From Acidimicrobiia bacterium (GTDB taxonomy: Bacteria > Actinomycetota > Acidimicrobiia > IMCC26256 > PALSA-555): DNA of 64,000 nucleotides. A model generated the notes under the pieces. The model did not search any database. It was given only the letters and a program-made list of their open reading frames with translations, and was not told where the DNA came from. This document shows positions 16,779 to 29,937 of this stretch, in pieces. The position numbers and the translations under genes are program-made. Within the stretch, counting starts at the first letter, position 1. Each line of letters starts with the position of its first letter. Location of the stretch: NCBI GenBank assembly GCA_035948415.1, contig DASZJD010000094.1, positions 1 to 64,000 of the forward strand, written 5' to 3'.

Positions 16779-17030
16779 GTGCCGAAGACCAAGCGCGGCA
16801 GGCCGGCGCCGGCCAAACCTTCTCGCTACACGCCCCCGAAGCCCAAGACCGCCAAGCGCAGCCCGCTCTGGGTACCGGCGACGATGTTCACCGCCCTGGG
16901 GTGCGGGATGGTCGTGATCCTCGGGAACTACCTGCAGCTCCTGCCCGGCGGGGCCGTTCGGAACGGCTACCTCTTCCTCGGCCTCGGGTTGCTCGTCGGC
17001 GGGTTCGTCCTCTCCACCCAGCTGCGCTGA
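16779..17030 (+). CDS. crgA: Cell division protein CrgA
   Basis: An 83-residue protein with a basic, Pro/Lys-rich cytoplasmic N-terminus (about residues 1-28), two membrane spans (about residues 31-50 and 62-80) and a very short tail. SPLWVPATMFTALGCGMVVI and GNYL are hallmarks of CrgA, a Z-ring-associated actinobacterial protein that helps recruit penicillin-binding proteins to the septum. It is divergent from pabA, the same pairing as in mycobacteria. The GTG start has no Shine-Dalgarno and follows a -10-like hexamer closely. Confidence 0.93.
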   Translation: MPKTKRGRPAPAKPSRYTPPKPKTAKRSPLWVPATMFTALGCGMVVILGNYLQLLPGGAVRNGYLFLGLGLLVGGFVLSTQLR

Positions 17031-17210
17031 CCAAATCACACGCCTGTCATTCTTCCCCAGGTTCATCCCCACCCTGTGGAAAACCCGAGAGTTGCGGCCG
17101 ACGGCCCACGCCGAGGAGCCCCGGCACGCCGGCGAGTGTGGGGCTGGGGATGGGTTCGTCAACCCGGCAGAGCACCGGCCTCCGCAACCGGGTGAGGATC
17201 GCGAAGCAGG

Positions 17211-17489
17211 TCAGGCGACGGGGCCGATCCGGACCATGTCCTCGCGGCAGTGCCGGGGCGCCTCCGGCTCGTCGCCGGCCTGAGCCGCAGTCATCGTGAC
17301 CTCGGCGCCGCAGACGATGCACCGGAAGCGGGCGTCGACGGGGACCACCCGGTCCGGGTCGGGCTCGGCGTCGGGCGTGATCATGAACTTGCGGAGGGCG
17401 CCGGCGCCGACCAGGTAGATCGCGAGCATCGCGACCACCGCCACCACGGTCCGCACCGCCCACCCGATCGCGGAGACGGCCAGGATCAC
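17211..17489 (-). CDS. Small membrane protein with cytosolic Cys/His cluster
   Basis: A 92-residue protein. One hydrophobic segment (about residues 10-30, AVRTVVAVVAMLAIYLVGAG) is followed by a soluble part with FRCIVCGAEVTMTAAQ and RHCREDMV, a C-x2-C ... H-C arrangement that could bind zinc. I do not know a named family. It lies 22 bases downstream of the thiolase gene on the same strand reading away from it; the reading orientation is leftward, convergent with crgA. The start is GTG 17489. Coding character is good and the Cys pair is typical of conserved actinobacterial small proteins. Confidence 0.65.
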   Translation of the reverse strand: MILAVSAIGWAVRTVVAVVAMLAIYLVGAGALRKFMITPDAEPDPDRVVPVDARFRCIVCGAEVTMTAAQAGDEPEAPRHCREDMVRIGPVA

Positions 17490-17511
17490 GGTGCCACCGG
17501 CCCGGCCCAGG

Positions 17512-18666
17512 TCAGCGGAGGCGCTCGAGGACGGTGGCGTTCGCCATCCCGCCCCCTTCGCACATGACCTGCAGGCCGAAGCGGCCGCCGGACCGCTCCA
17601 GCTCGTTCAGCAGGGTTGCCATGAGGCGAGCGCCCGAGCACCCGAGGGGATGGCCGAGCGCGATGGCGCCACCGTTCACGTTGACCCGCGCCATGTCGGG
17701 GTGATGCTCGCGCTCCCAGGCGAGCACGACCGGCGCGAACGCCTCGTTGATCTCGACACGGTCGATCTCGTCGAGCGTGAGCCCTGCCCGCTCGAGGGCC
17801 TTCGTCGTTGCGGGAATGGGCCCGGTCAGCATGAGCACGGGGTCGACACCCGCGAGGGCGAAGGCGTGGAACCGTGCGCGGGGCACCAACCCGAGCTCCA
17901 TCGCCTTGTCCTCGCTCATCACGAGCACGGCTGCCGCGCCGTCGGTGATCTGCGAGGAGTTGCCGGCGGTGATCACGCCGTCGGGCTTGAACGCCGGCTT
18001 CAGCTTTGCGAGCGCCTCGAGGGTCGAGTCGGCGCGGATGCCCTCGTCCCGCGTCATGGTCTCGCTGCTCTCGTCGGTCTGCACGTCGACGGGCACGATC
18101 TCACGCTCGAAGCGGCCCTCCTCGGTGGCACGCGCCGCGCGGCGGTGGGATTCGAGCGAGAACTCGTCGTTCTCCTCACGTGAGATGCTCCACTTCTCGG
18201 CGATCAGCTCGGCCGAGATGCCCTGCGGCACGAGGTCGTAGCGCACTGGAAGCTGACGGCCGAAGGGGTTCGTTCCCGGGAGCAGCGACGACCCCATCGG
18301 GGTCCTGGTCATGCTCTCGACACCGGCCGCGATGACGACGTCGTACGCGCCGGCAAGCACCCCCTGGGCGGCGAAGTGGGCGGCCTGTTGCGACGAGCCG
18401 CACTGACGGTCGATGGTCGTCCCGGTCACCGACTCCGGGAAGCCCGCCGCCAGCGCGGCGTTGCGGCCGATGTTGACGGCCTGGTCGCCGACCTGGGAGA
18501 CGCAGCCCATGATGACGTCTTCGATGAGCGCAGGGTCAAGATCGTTCCGTTCGACGAGGGCGCGCAGGGTGTGCGCGGCGAGATCGACCGGGTGCCAGTC
18601 CTTGAGCCTGCCGTTGCGCCGCCCCAGTGGTGTGCGCACGGCGTCAACGATCACTGCACTCGCCAT
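17512..18666 (-). CDS. Thiolase (acetyl-CoA acetyltransferase family)
   Basis: A 384-residue thiolase. It starts MASAVIVDAVRTPLGRRNG; the acyl-accepting Cys is in DRQCGSSQQA near residue 90, the catalytic His is in the NEAFAPV/GGAIALGHPLGCSGAR region near residue 340, and the second Cys is in CEGGGMANA near residue 373. It either condenses two acyl-CoAs or cleaves a 3-ketoacyl-CoA; degradative and biosynthetic forms cannot be told apart from the motifs, and no neighbouring fatty-acid genes help. ATG 18666 was chosen because the conserved N-terminus begins there. It is divergent from the PaaI-type thioesterase gene. Confidence 0.92.
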   Translation of the reverse strand: MASAVIVDAVRTPLGRRNGRLKDWHPVDLAAHTLRALVERNDLDPALIEDVIMGCVSQVGDQAVNIGRNAALAAGFPESVTGTTIDRQCGSSQQAAHFAAQGVLAGAYDVVIAAGVESMTRTPMGSSLLPGTNPFGRQLPVRYDLVPQGISAELIAEKWSISREENDEFSLESHRRAARATEEGRFEREIVPVDVQTDESSETMTRDEGIRADSTLEALAKLKPAFKPDGVITAGNSSQITDGAAAVLVMSEDKAMELGLVPRARFHAFALAGVDPVLMLTGPIPATTKALERAGLTLDEIDRVEINEAFAPVVLAWEREHHPDMARVNVNGGAIALGHPLGCSGARLMATLLNELERSGGRFGLQVMCEGGGMANATVLERLR

Positions 18667-18706
18667 CAGATGCCTCCGCAGGGTGTGCCGTCGGTCGGGC
18701 CAACGA

Positions 18707-18712
18707 TACGCT
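18707..18712 (+). promoter_or_regulatory. Putative -10 element of a leaderless thioesterase transcript
   Basis: TACGCT ends seven bases before the GTG at 18720, with no Shine-Dalgarno between. Same spacing pattern as the elements at fhaA and crgA. Confidence 0.35.
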
Positions 18713-18719
18713 CCGCTCG

Positions 18720-19133
18720 GTGCCCCGGAATCTCGACGACGCGCTCGGGGACGGCGGGATGCCGTTGCTGGCGCAGCTCGGCCTGTCGTTCGAGCGGTAC
18801 GGAGAAGGCTGGGCCGAGGCGACGTGGACGCCAACGACGCTGGCGTGCAACCCGCTCGGATCCGTCCACGGCGGCGTCTACGGCGTCGTGCACGACGCGG
18901 CCATGAACTTCGCCGCCAGCAGCGCCCTCGGGCGTGGCGACCGTGCGACCACGCTGGACGTCGCCTACCAGACGATGCGGTCCAGCCCCGCCGGTTCGCC
19001 TCTTTCGGTGCGGGGTGAGGTCGTCCGGCTCACGACGAGCGTCGCCTACCTGGAGTCGACGGTTCGGGACGCCGACGAGGCCCTCGTCTCTCGCGGGATG
19101 GCGACGTTCTTCGTGCGGCGTCGCGACGCGTGA
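18720..19133 (+). CDS. PaaI-type hotdog thioesterase
   Basis: A 137-residue single-hotdog protein. The active-site segment is NPLGSVHGGVYGVVHDAAMN (about residues 42-61), with the HGG motif and the acidic residue of the hotdog helix; the sheet continues TTLDVAYQTMR and ends FFVRRRDA. It would hydrolyse acyl-CoA thioesters, perhaps aromatic or degradation intermediates. Its stop overlaps the GTG of the PAP2 gene by four bases. It is divergent from the thiolase, which suggests a shared acyl-CoA context. GTG 18720 is taken because the conserved domain starts there and a -10-like element sits just before. Confidence 0.83.
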   Translation: MPRNLDDALGDGGMPLLAQLGLSFERYGEGWAEATWTPTTLACNPLGSVHGGVYGVVHDAAMNFAASSALGRGDRATTLDVAYQTMRSSPAGSPLSVRGEVVRLTTSVAYLESTVRDADEALVSRGMATFFVRRRDA

Positions 19134-19936
19134 CGGCCACCGTCGCCACAGAGCCCCGACTCGACGGACCGCGCTCGGGCCGCGCGCGGTTCGGCTGGGT
19201 CGCGGAGCTCGCGGTCATGGCCGGGATCTACGTCGTCTACGACCGGCTGCGCGACCAGGTGGCGGGGCCGACCCACGTCGCGTTCGAGCACGCCAAGCAG
19301 CTGGTGGCCGCCGAGCGCTGGCTCGGCATCTACTGGGAGCGGGACGTCCAGCAGGCGTTCCTGCACGTCGACTGGTTCATCGCGTTCTGGAACATCTTCT
19401 ACGGCACCGTCCACTTCGTGTTTCCGGTCGTCGCGCTCGTCTGGCTGTACCGGAAGGCCCCGGCTCGGTACCGCCGCTGGCGGACGACGCTGGTCCTGAT
19501 GTTCGGGCTCGCAGTGTTGTCGTTCTGGCTGTATCCGCTCATGCCCCCCCGGGTCATGCCGGCGCGCTATGGGTTCGTCGACACGGCCGCGCACTACTAC
19601 AACTTCGGCCCGCAGCTGCACGTTCGCTTCCTTCCGAACGGCCAGCCCAGCCGCGAGAGCATCGAGCAGTTCGGCAACCTGTTCGCCGCCATGCCCAGCT
19701 TCCACGTCGGATGGTCGACCTGGGCGGTCCTGGCCGTGTGGCCCATGGTGCGGCGGCGGTGGGTGAAGGCGGTGCTCATCGCCTACCCGCTGAGCATCTT
19801 GTTCTGCATCACCGTGACTGCGAACCACTGGCTGCTCGACGCCGTCGGCGGGTGGGCGGTGCTTGCCGTGGGCTATGCCGGTGCGGTCGTCCTCGAGCGG
19901 AGCGCGACCGCGGCTCGGCGCGTGCGGTCCGGCTAG
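19130..19936 (+). CDS. PAP2-superfamily membrane phosphatase/phosphotransferase
   Basis: A 268-residue polytopic protein with about six spans. The PAP2 active-site segments are PSFHVGWSTWAVLAVW (second motif, with catalytic His) and TANHWLLDAVGGWAVL (third motif, His and Asp). The first motif region (YRKAPARYRRWR) is basic. The arrangement, with a large loop before the second motif (RFLPNGQPSRESIEQFGNL), resembles the inositol-phosphoceramide-synthase-like/AUR1-type members, which in actinobacteria act in inositol lipid or decaprenyl-phosphate metabolism. The GTG start overlaps the thioesterase stop, and the stop overlaps the convergent PKD gene by four bases. Confidence 0.82.
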   Translation: MTATVATEPRLDGPRSGRARFGWVAELAVMAGIYVVYDRLRDQVAGPTHVAFEHAKQLVAAERWLGIYWERDVQQAFLHVDWFIAFWNIFYGTVHFVFPVVALVWLYRKAPARYRRWRTTLVLMFGLAVLSFWLYPLMPPRVMPARYGFVDTAAHYYNFGPQLHVRFLPNGQPSRESIEQFGNLFAAMPSFHVGWSTWAVLAVWPMVRRRWVKAVLIAYPLSILFCITVTANHWLLDAVGGWAVLAVGYAGAVVLERSATAARRVRSG

Positions 19937-21075
19937 TCCAGGATCGACGTCCGGACCCGCCGCCGGCGCACCGCCAGCCAGGCGGCGCCGAAGATCCCGA
20001 AGGTGGCCAGGCCCGCCAGCCACGGCGTGGCGCTCGGGCCGCCGCGGTTGGCGTTCACGCTCACCGCCGCCCGTCGGACGCCGCTGGGCCGGCCGCGCGT
20101 CTTGACTTGACCGGCGGCGGACTGGAACCAGTCCGGCCGCCAGAGCCAGATGACCGTCACGGGTTGCACTGCGCCCGGCTTCGGCGTCGCGAACGCCGGC
20201 AGCCGCGGCGTGAACGACACCTGGGTGACGGACTGGGCTGGCGCCGAGGGCCCGGCCACCGGCGGGGAAGCTGGCGACGCGTGCTGCGGAGGTGGGCTGG
20301 GCTGCGGCTCGATCAAGAACTGGGCCGGTGGGCTCTCGCTGAACCTGTGGGTGTTCTGGTCCTCGGCGCGGAGGGTCAGCGTGTACTGGCCGGGGGTCTG
20401 GAAGATGCTGGCCGGAGGCGTGTAGCTGGGCCCCGACTGCTGATCGATCTGGCCGTTGTTGAAGGACAGAGTCCACGTGTAGGTGACGCCGGGAGCGTTC
20501 GGGGAGTTGAACGTGAAGTGATCGGCTGGAGTGAGCTGGTTGTTCGGAGGGCCGGAGAAGAGTGCGCTGGGCGGGGGAGGTGGCGGTTGCGTTGGGGGCG
20601 TCGTCGTCGTCGGGCTCGGCACCGTGATGTTCTGCTGCAGGTTCTGCACCTGATCTGGGGGCACGTTGACGCCGAACAACACGTTGTTGTAGGTCCCCGG
20701 GCTCCCCGACACCTTGAACGTGCAGGACGTCGCGGGGTGCAGCGCGAGCGAGCACGGGTTCGTATCCACCTGATCGAGGGTGAAGCCTCCCGGGCCTGAA
20801 GACCAGCTAGCGGGCCAGTTCCCTCCCGGCCACAGCTGAGCCGGGGTCGCGGTGCTGCCGCTGGCCACCGAGAGCGTCACCGTCTGCCCCGGGCTCGGGC
20901 TCGGGGGGTTGAGCACGAACGCGATCCACTGGTTGGGAGGCAGGGAGTTGGCTGGACCCGGTACGGGGGTCACTGCGCCAGCCAGCTCGCTCAGGGCTCC
21001 GACCACCAGGACGGCGGCGACAACCCCGAGGCCGAGCGCTCGAGGCACATATCCCCACCCTGGCGGCCGCGCCAT
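19933..21075 (-). CDS. Secreted, C-terminally anchored protein with PKD-like domain
   Basis: 380 residues, not recognised as a named family. An N-terminal signal/anchor segment (about residues 11-33) is followed by an immunoglobulin-like region with two Cys (NPCSLALHPATSCTF), a Pro/Thr-rich spacer (SPTTTTPPTQPPPPPPS), a PKD-like domain (about residues 195-270, GVTYTWTLSFNNGQ and QYTLTLRAED), a Pro-rich stalk and a last hydrophobic segment near residues 347-367 followed by a basic tail (RRRRVRTSILD). The topology is that of a wall-spanning surface protein held at the membrane; there is no LPxTG motif. It is convergent with the PAP2 gene and stands alone. A function in adhesion or envelope organisation would be a guess. 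Confidence 0.75.
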   Translation of the reverse strand: MARPPGWGYVPRALGLGVVAAVLVVGALSELAGAVTPVPGPANSLPPNQWIAFVLNPPSPSPGQTVTLSVASGSTATPAQLWPGGNWPASWSSGPGGFTLDQVDTNPCSLALHPATSCTFKVSGSPGTYNNVLFGVNVPPDQVQNLQQNITVPSPTTTTPPTQPPPPPPSALFSGPPNNQLTPADHFTFNSPNAPGVTYTWTLSFNNGQIDQQSGPSYTPPASIFQTPGQYTLTLRAEDQNTHRFSESPPAQFLIEPQPSPPPQHASPASPPVAGPSAPAQSVTQVSFTPRLPAFATPKPGAVQPVTVIWLWRPDWFQSAAGQVKTRGRPSGVRRAAVSVNANRGGPSATPWLAGLATFGIFGAAWLAVRRRRVRTSILD

Positions 21076-21147
21076 CGGATCATCATCGCGCGCGCGCCGA
21101 GCGTGAAATTCAGCACCCTGGGTGGCCTCGAGGCCCAGCCGGGCCGC

Positions 21148-21807
21148 TCAGATGCCAGCCACCGCCGTGACGGCCTCGGGGGTCAAGTCCGCCAGCGATG
21201 CGACGACGCGCGCGGCCAGGTCGAGGGCACTGGCCTCGGGTGGGAAGCGGCGGTTCGGGATGGCCACGACCAGGGCGCCCGCCGCGTGGGCGGACCGGAT
21301 CCCATTCGTCGAATCCTCGACCGCGACGCACTCGCTCGGCGGCACCCGCAGCCCGGCGGCCGCCGCCAGGTACACGTCCGGAGCCGGCTTGCCACGCTCG
21401 ACCTCCTCGGACGACACGACCGCGTCGAAGCAGCCTCGCAGCCCGCTGCCGTCCAGGAAGGCGTCGATGACCGGTCGGTTCGACGACGACGCCAGTCCGA
21501 GGGGCCAGCGTTCAGCGAGAGCCCGCACGGTCTCGACCGCGTGCGGGAGCAGTGGCAGGCACTCACGGTACGCGGCGAGGACCATGGCCGCGACGCCCTC
21601 GGAGATGGCGGCCGGGGAATCGCGAACGCCGAGCTCGTCGTGCAGGTACCGCGACCACTCCGGCGCGCTCATGCCCATCAGCGTGCGGGTCGCGGCCGGT
21701 TGCCACGTGCCGCCGTGCGCGGTGACGAACGACTTGCGGGCCTCATCCCAGGTCTGCTCGGAGTCGAGGAGCACCCCGTCGAGGTCGAAGAGGACGGCGG
21801 CCGTCAC
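21148..21807 (-). CDS. HAD-superfamily hydrolase (beta-phosphoglucomutase-like)
   Basis: A 219-residue HAD enzyme with an inserted helical cap (subclass I). Motif I is FDLDGVLLDS near residue 7 with both Asp residues, motif II is LASSSNR near residue 111, motif III Lys is in GKPAPDVYL near residue 147, and motif IV is CVAVEDSTNGI near residue 164. The sequence pattern fits beta-phosphoglucomutase-like or small sugar phosphatase enzymes. It overlaps the upstream thioesterase gene by four bases, so the two are an operon; no common substrate is apparent. The start is GTG 21807. Confidence 0.88.
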   Translation of the reverse strand: MTAAVLFDLDGVLLDSEQTWDEARKSFVTAHGGTWQPAATRTLMGMSAPEWSRYLHDELGVRDSPAAISEGVAAMVLAAYRECLPLLPHAVETVRALAERWPLGLASSSNRPVIDAFLDGSGLRGCFDAVVSSEEVERGKPAPDVYLAAAAGLRVPPSECVAVEDSTNGIRSAHAAGALVVAIPNRRFPPEASALDLAARVVASLADLTPEAVTAVAGI

Positions 21808-22448
21808 CCGGCGTCGCCCATGCGCAGCACCCGCTCACGAGGCATTCGCAGGAACTTGCCGGTCGCCTCGACCGTGACCACACCGGCCTGCAGCGCCCGC
21901 CCAGTCGCGGTCGTGACCCGTCCCGCGCGTGCACTCACCCAGCCCTCGAAGATCGTCTCGGTCTCGAGTCGCGTCGGGCGCCGGTACCGGACGTTGAGCT
22001 CCACCGTCGGCCCGGCGGCGGCCGCCAGCCGGTTGGCGGCCGTGAAGACCATGTCGAAGACACCGCAGAGCACGGCGCCGTGCACGCATCCAGGCGGGCC
22101 CTCGTAGGGCTTCGTGAACCGAGCCCGGCCGACGGCCCGGGGCGGCTCGAGGGAGATCCGCACCGGGAGGGCGAGCGGGTTGTACTCGCCGTGGATCACG
22201 TCGAACGGCGCGATCTCGTCGGGTCCCGCCTCCGGATCCGCCGCCGTCACGTAGAGGTACGGGACCTCCGACGGCACGAACGATGCCAGCCGTCCGGCGA
22301 CGGCCTCGAGGTCGGCGGCGGCGACGCCGGTCTCCTCCGGAGGCGCCGTCGTGGTCACGGTCAGGGCGATCAGGCGACGCACCGCCGAGGCCAGGGCGCC
22401 GAGCTCGCGCTCGCGACCCCGAACCGTCGGGTGCAGGTGTGGCTCCAC
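21804..22448 (-). CDS. Hotdog-fold thioesterase-like protein
   Basis: A 214-residue protein. The N-terminal ~100 residues are helical and family-specific (LGALASAVRRLIALTV and a stretch ending HGEYNPLALPV), followed by a single hotdog domain with YEGPPGCVHGAVLCGVFD (the active-site helix with HG) and ELNVRYRRPT, ending EATGKFLRMP. Proteins of this arrangement are annotated as PaaI-family acyl-CoA thioesterases in actinobacteria. It is the first gene of a two-gene unit with the HAD hydrolase. tRNA-Ala lies just upstream on the same strand. The start is GTG 22448. Confidence 0.75.
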   Translation of the reverse strand: MEPHLHPTVRGRERELGALASAVRRLIALTVTTTAPPEETGVAAADLEAVAGRLASFVPSEVPYLYVTAADPEAGPDEIAPFDVIHGEYNPLALPVRISLEPPRAVGRARFTKPYEGPPGCVHGAVLCGVFDMVFTAANRLAAAAGPTVELNVRYRRPTRLETETIFEGWVSARAGRVTTATGRALQAGVVTVEATGKFLRMPRERVLRMGDAG

Positions 22449-22558
22449 CGCCGGGCGAGTCTTCCAGAACCGTCCCGCGCGAGCCGCCGGGGCACCAGCG
22501 GGCCGGCCGTCGACGTCGTCGTCGGGTGATCGCTGGAGCCGCGGGCCACGGCCGGTCG

Positions 22559-22631
22559 TGGAGCGGACCGGGGTCGAACCGGCGACCTTCGGCTTGCAAA
22601 GCCGACGCTCTACCAGCTGAGCTACCGCCCC
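22559..22631 (-). tRNA. tRNA-Ala (anticodon TGC)
   Basis: Minus-strand cloverleaf of 73 nt: acceptor GGGGCGG with CCGCTCC (one G-T pair) and discriminator A, D-arm with AGCTCAGCTGGTAGAGC, anticodon stem TCGGC/GCCGA with loop TTTGCAA giving UGC, and T-arm CGCCGGTTCGACCCCGGTC. CCA is not encoded. The tRNA-Ile/tRNA-Ala pair after gyrA is an actinobacterial origin-region hallmark, but here protein genes separate the two. Confidence 0.95.
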
Positions 22632-22798
22632 TCGGGGCCCAGACGAGCGTATAGGGGACGAAGCACGCGTCGCCGACCGTGGTCACGCCCGTCGGCGAGC
22701 AGAGGCGGGCAGGCGGGTGAACCGATCGATGTCCGCGTCGCGGAAACGACGCACGGGGCGGCCCGGTGGAGCGCGCCGCGCCGCGATCGATCGCCGAT

Positions 22799-23779
22799 TC
22801 AGGCGACCGTGACTCCTTCGAACGCGGCGGCCTTGACCCCCCGTCGGGCCAGCTCGGCGAGGAAGGGCGCCGGTTCCACGAGCGCACCGAGCCCTCGCGC
22901 GCCAGGCTCGGGTGCTCGGAGCCGAACGTCCGGCAGCAGCCCGGCCACCCGCGCCGCGGCCACGGCCAAGACCGTGCCGGCGGCGACCCCGGGCCGCTCG
23001 ATGACCCCGTAGACGACGCCCTCGCGAGCACCGGCCCGCGCGCCCCATACCTCGACCCGGGCGGCGCCCCAGTCGCCATCGTCGCGTCGCCGGCCCGTGA
23101 GAAGGTGACGGCGCGTCGTCGCGACGTCGGCGGCGCGGACCGTCACCCGGCTCGCTGTCGGGACGGCCTGGTGAAGCGTCTCGACCCCGCCCACGGTGAT
23201 GCACTCGCGCGCGCCGATCGGGTCGGGGAACCAGACCAGCTCAGGCCCGACCCTTCGCTCGACGCGGGCGGCGCCGTGCGACCACTCGACCGGGCGCTCC
23301 CGCCGGGCCCGGCGCAGCGAGTTCACGCACGCCCCGCCCGCGGCTCCAACGCGGGCGACGTGCACCTCGTCAGCGCGGTCGAGCGCGTCGGCGGCGTGGC
23401 GCGCGAGCACGTCGGTGAGTCCCGGCGCGAGGGCACAGCCGGCCACGACGGTGACGCCGTGATCGCGTGCCGCCGCGTCGAGGGCGAGGAGCTCGCCGAT
23501 ACCGTCGTCGCCGACCGCCGCGACCGACCTCCCTTCGGCGACCGCACGCTCGGCCAGCGGTAGCGCGGCCTCTCCGGGCACTGCGAGCGCGACGGCGTCG
23601 ACGTCGGCGGGGATGGTGCCGAACGGCGCCGGCTCGATCCCGAGCGCCGCCGCCACCTCGTCGGCCCGGTCCGCCCGGCGTGCGGTCACCAGGACCCGGT
23701 CGACGCCGGGGGTGTCGATGAACTGTCGGGCGGCCCGAACACCGACCGCGCCGGCGCCCGCGAGGAGCAGCGTCGTCAC
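22799..23779 (-). CDS. Saccharopine-dehydrogenase-like NAD(P)-binding protein
   Basis: A 326-residue oxidoreductase-like protein. The Rossmann fold opens LLLAGAGAVGVRAARQF (GxGxxG), then VLVTARRADRADEVAAALG, and the substrate domain includes GCALAPGLTDVLARHAAD near residue 135, typical of the saccharopine dehydrogenase NADP-binding family (a catch-all for amino-acid or lipid oxidoreductases). The C-terminus ends in a domain about 100 residues long with a VYGVIERPGVAAGTVLAVA segment. The substrate is unknown. GTG 23779 is taken because the Rossmann strand begins there. That GTG overlaps the stop of the tiny upstream membrane gene (GTGA), so translation is probably coupled. Confidence 0.78.
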   Translation of the reverse strand: MTTLLLAGAGAVGVRAARQFIDTPGVDRVLVTARRADRADEVAAALGIEPAPFGTIPADVDAVALAVPGEAALPLAERAVAEGRSVAAVGDDGIGELLALDAAARDHGVTVVAGCALAPGLTDVLARHAADALDRADEVHVARVGAAGGACVNSLRRARRERPVEWSHGAARVERRVGPELVWFPDPIGARECITVGGVETLHQAVPTASRVTVRAADVATTRRHLLTGRRRDDGDWGAARVEVWGARAGAREGVVYGVIERPGVAAGTVLAVAAARVAGLLPDVRLRAPEPGARGLGALVEPAPFLAELARRGVKAAAFEGVTVA

Positions 23780-23913
23780 CGGAAGTCGGGGCCCTCGAGC
23801 TCGCGCCACCCGCCGGTCGTCGGCGGGACGCTGCCCTTGGCCCGCAGGCGCACCACGATGCCGGCGAGCAGGCCGCACAGCACGACCAGCGCCCAGCGAC
23901 GAAAACTCCTCAT
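23776..23913 (-). CDS. 45-residue membrane protein starting 2 nt after tRNA-Ile
   Basis: An ATG at 23913 opens a 45-codon frame. A basic start (MRSFRR) leads into one span (WALVVLCGLLAGIVVRLRA), then the short tail PTTGGWRELEGPDFR. The stop overlaps the GTG of the next gene (GTGA), and this coupling supports it as real. The mature 3' end of tRNA-Ile is only two bases upstream, so there is no room for a Shine-Dalgarno outside the tRNA. tRNA 3' processing would leave a nearly leaderless mRNA. No family is known to me; the GGWREL...PDF tail looks conserved-protein-like but I cannot confirm that. Confidence 0.65.
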   Translation of the reverse strand: MRSFRRWALVVLCGLLAGIVVRLRAKGSVPPTTGGWRELEGPDFR

Positions 23914-23915
23914 CG

Positions 23916-23979
<64 letters not shown>

Positions 23980-23989
<10 letters not shown>

Positions 23990-25058
23990 GGGGACGGGTC
24001 AGGGTAGTCCGCACGTCCTTCCTCTCTCACCGTGATCTCAACGCCGCCGAACAGCTCGGCGAAGATGTTGTAGAAGGACGCCGAGATCACCGTGATCACC
24101 ACCTGCAGCGCCACGACCACGAGCCCAACGAGGATCGCGCCCCGCAGCACCGTCGCCGACAGGAAATGGAAATTCTTGGCCGACAACAGGTCCCCGAGGA
24201 ACTTCTCGATGCTATGGACGATGCCCACGGACACCGCGATGAACCACAGTGACACCAGGGCAACGATGGTCACGAACATCGCGCTGAGATAGAAGCAGAG
24301 CGACAGCTTCGTCACCGACCACAGATCGACCTTCGTGACCGTCTGGCGATAGTGCCGCTCCGCGCCGACCGTCGCGGCACGCGTCGTCGCGGTCATGGGT
24401 GCCACGATCGGCGGAGCGGCAACCACCGGCGCTGGGGCCGCGATCGGCGGGGTCGCTGGCGGCGGGGCGGCGGCGACGGTCGCGGTAGTCACGCGGCCCG
24501 GGAACCGGAACCGCCGCGAGGATGTCTTCGGCTCCTCGACGAGCACCGCCTCGGCGTCCGCTTCCGACGTGACCGCTGCCGGTGGGTCGGCGGCGCGGAC
24601 GGGCTTCGGCGGCTTCGGCGCGTCCGGCGTCGACTTCGCGATCTCGGGCTCCGACCGCGCCGGCGCCGGGCTGGACGCCTCGGCGGGCAGCTCTGCGGCT
24701 GCCGGAGGCTTGGGGGTCCTCGCAGGCTTCAGCGGCTTCGGCAGCTTCGGCCCGCGTCTGGACTTGGCCGTCCGCTCGCTCGGCTCGGCCGCGGGCTCGT
24801 CGGGGCCCTCGAGCGCACCGGCTGGCTCACTCGGCGTCGCAGCCGCTGAGGCTGCCGATGCTGCTGCCGCGGTGACCGCCGACGCGGCCGCGCCCGGTGT
24901 GCGTCGTCCACGACGGGGCGGTGCCGGCGCGTCGGCGGTCGAAGCGACGGTGACCGTCGCGTCGGCGGACCCCGCGCCGTCCCGGCTCGCGCGCGTTCGT
25001 CGCCGTGGTGGAGCTGCGGCCTGGTCGCCGGACGCGGGAAGTTCCTCAGGCGGAGTGC

Positions 25059-25062
<4 letters not shown>
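23980..25062 (-). CDS. DUF3566 membrane protein (Rv0007-like)
   Basis: 360 residues. The N-terminal ~235 residues are low-complexity, Ala/Pro/Lys/Glu-rich and probably disordered (EPPKPKPV-like repeats such as [13 protein letters not shown]). The C-terminal ~120 residues are the DUF3566 domain with two membrane spans: [21 protein letters not shown] and [21 protein letters not shown], ending [21 protein letters not shown]. The family sits after gyrA in many actinobacteria and is linked to cell-shape/wall factors. The ATG overlaps the gyrA stop (ATGA). Unusually, the stop codon TAG lies inside the tRNA-Ile gene, ten bases of overlap. Confidence 0.88.
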
Positions 25063-29520
<4,458 letters not shown>

Positions 29521-29613
29521 TCAAGGGTGGCGAGGTGGGCCACCACGTCAACGCGCCCGAACGACACTTTCGAGTGTACCAGAGCGCACCCACGAAACAG
29601 TGTCCACGCGGCG

Positions 29614-29937
29614 TCAACGCGCCGGCTCGACGATGACGCGGATGGCGTGAACGCTGTCCTGGCCGCTGATCTCCGCGAGCCGCGCGCGGATCTCGTGTTC
29701 GAGGTACCGGAGCTCGGTCGCCCAGGGTGCCGCGTCCACCGCGATGGTCAGCGTTCCATCGCGGAGGCTGCTGGGCCGGGCGTGCTCGGCGACCGTCGCG
29801 CCGACGACGTCGGGCCAGCGGTCGCTGAGCGAGGCCACCAGCCCCGGGTCGGGCAGCCCGAGCTCCTCGCCGACGGCGCGCAAGGCGTCGGCGAGCGGCG
29901 TCGGCACGTCGCCGCGGCGGCGGGAGGGCTCGTTCAC
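29614..29937 (-). CDS. DUF721/DciA-like protein
   Basis: A 107-residue protein of the DUF721 family, found between recF and gyrB in actinobacteria. The domain runs from about residue 14 to 100, with SDRWPDVVGATVAEHARPSSLRDGTLTI and VDAAPWATELRYLEHEIRARL, the signature W-x-x-x-V-G...A.H and W-x-x-x-L patterns. DciA proteins of this family load or assist the replicative helicase DnaB in bacteria lacking DnaC; the family assignment is clear, the loader role is inferred. The ATG overlaps the recF stop by four bases. In mycobacteria the corresponding gene is Rv0004. Confidence 0.9.
   Translation of the reverse strand: MNEPSRRRGDVPTPLADALRAVGEELGLPDPGLVASLSDRWPDVVGATVAEHARPSSLRDGTLTIAVDAAPWATELRYLEHEIRARLAEISGQDSVHAIRVIVEPAR

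Noticed and set aside
17075-17083. DnaA-box-like TGTGGAAAA between crgA and the next gene
   Set aside because: A single one-mismatch site far from the origin with no neighbours; not enough to call a regulatory cluster.
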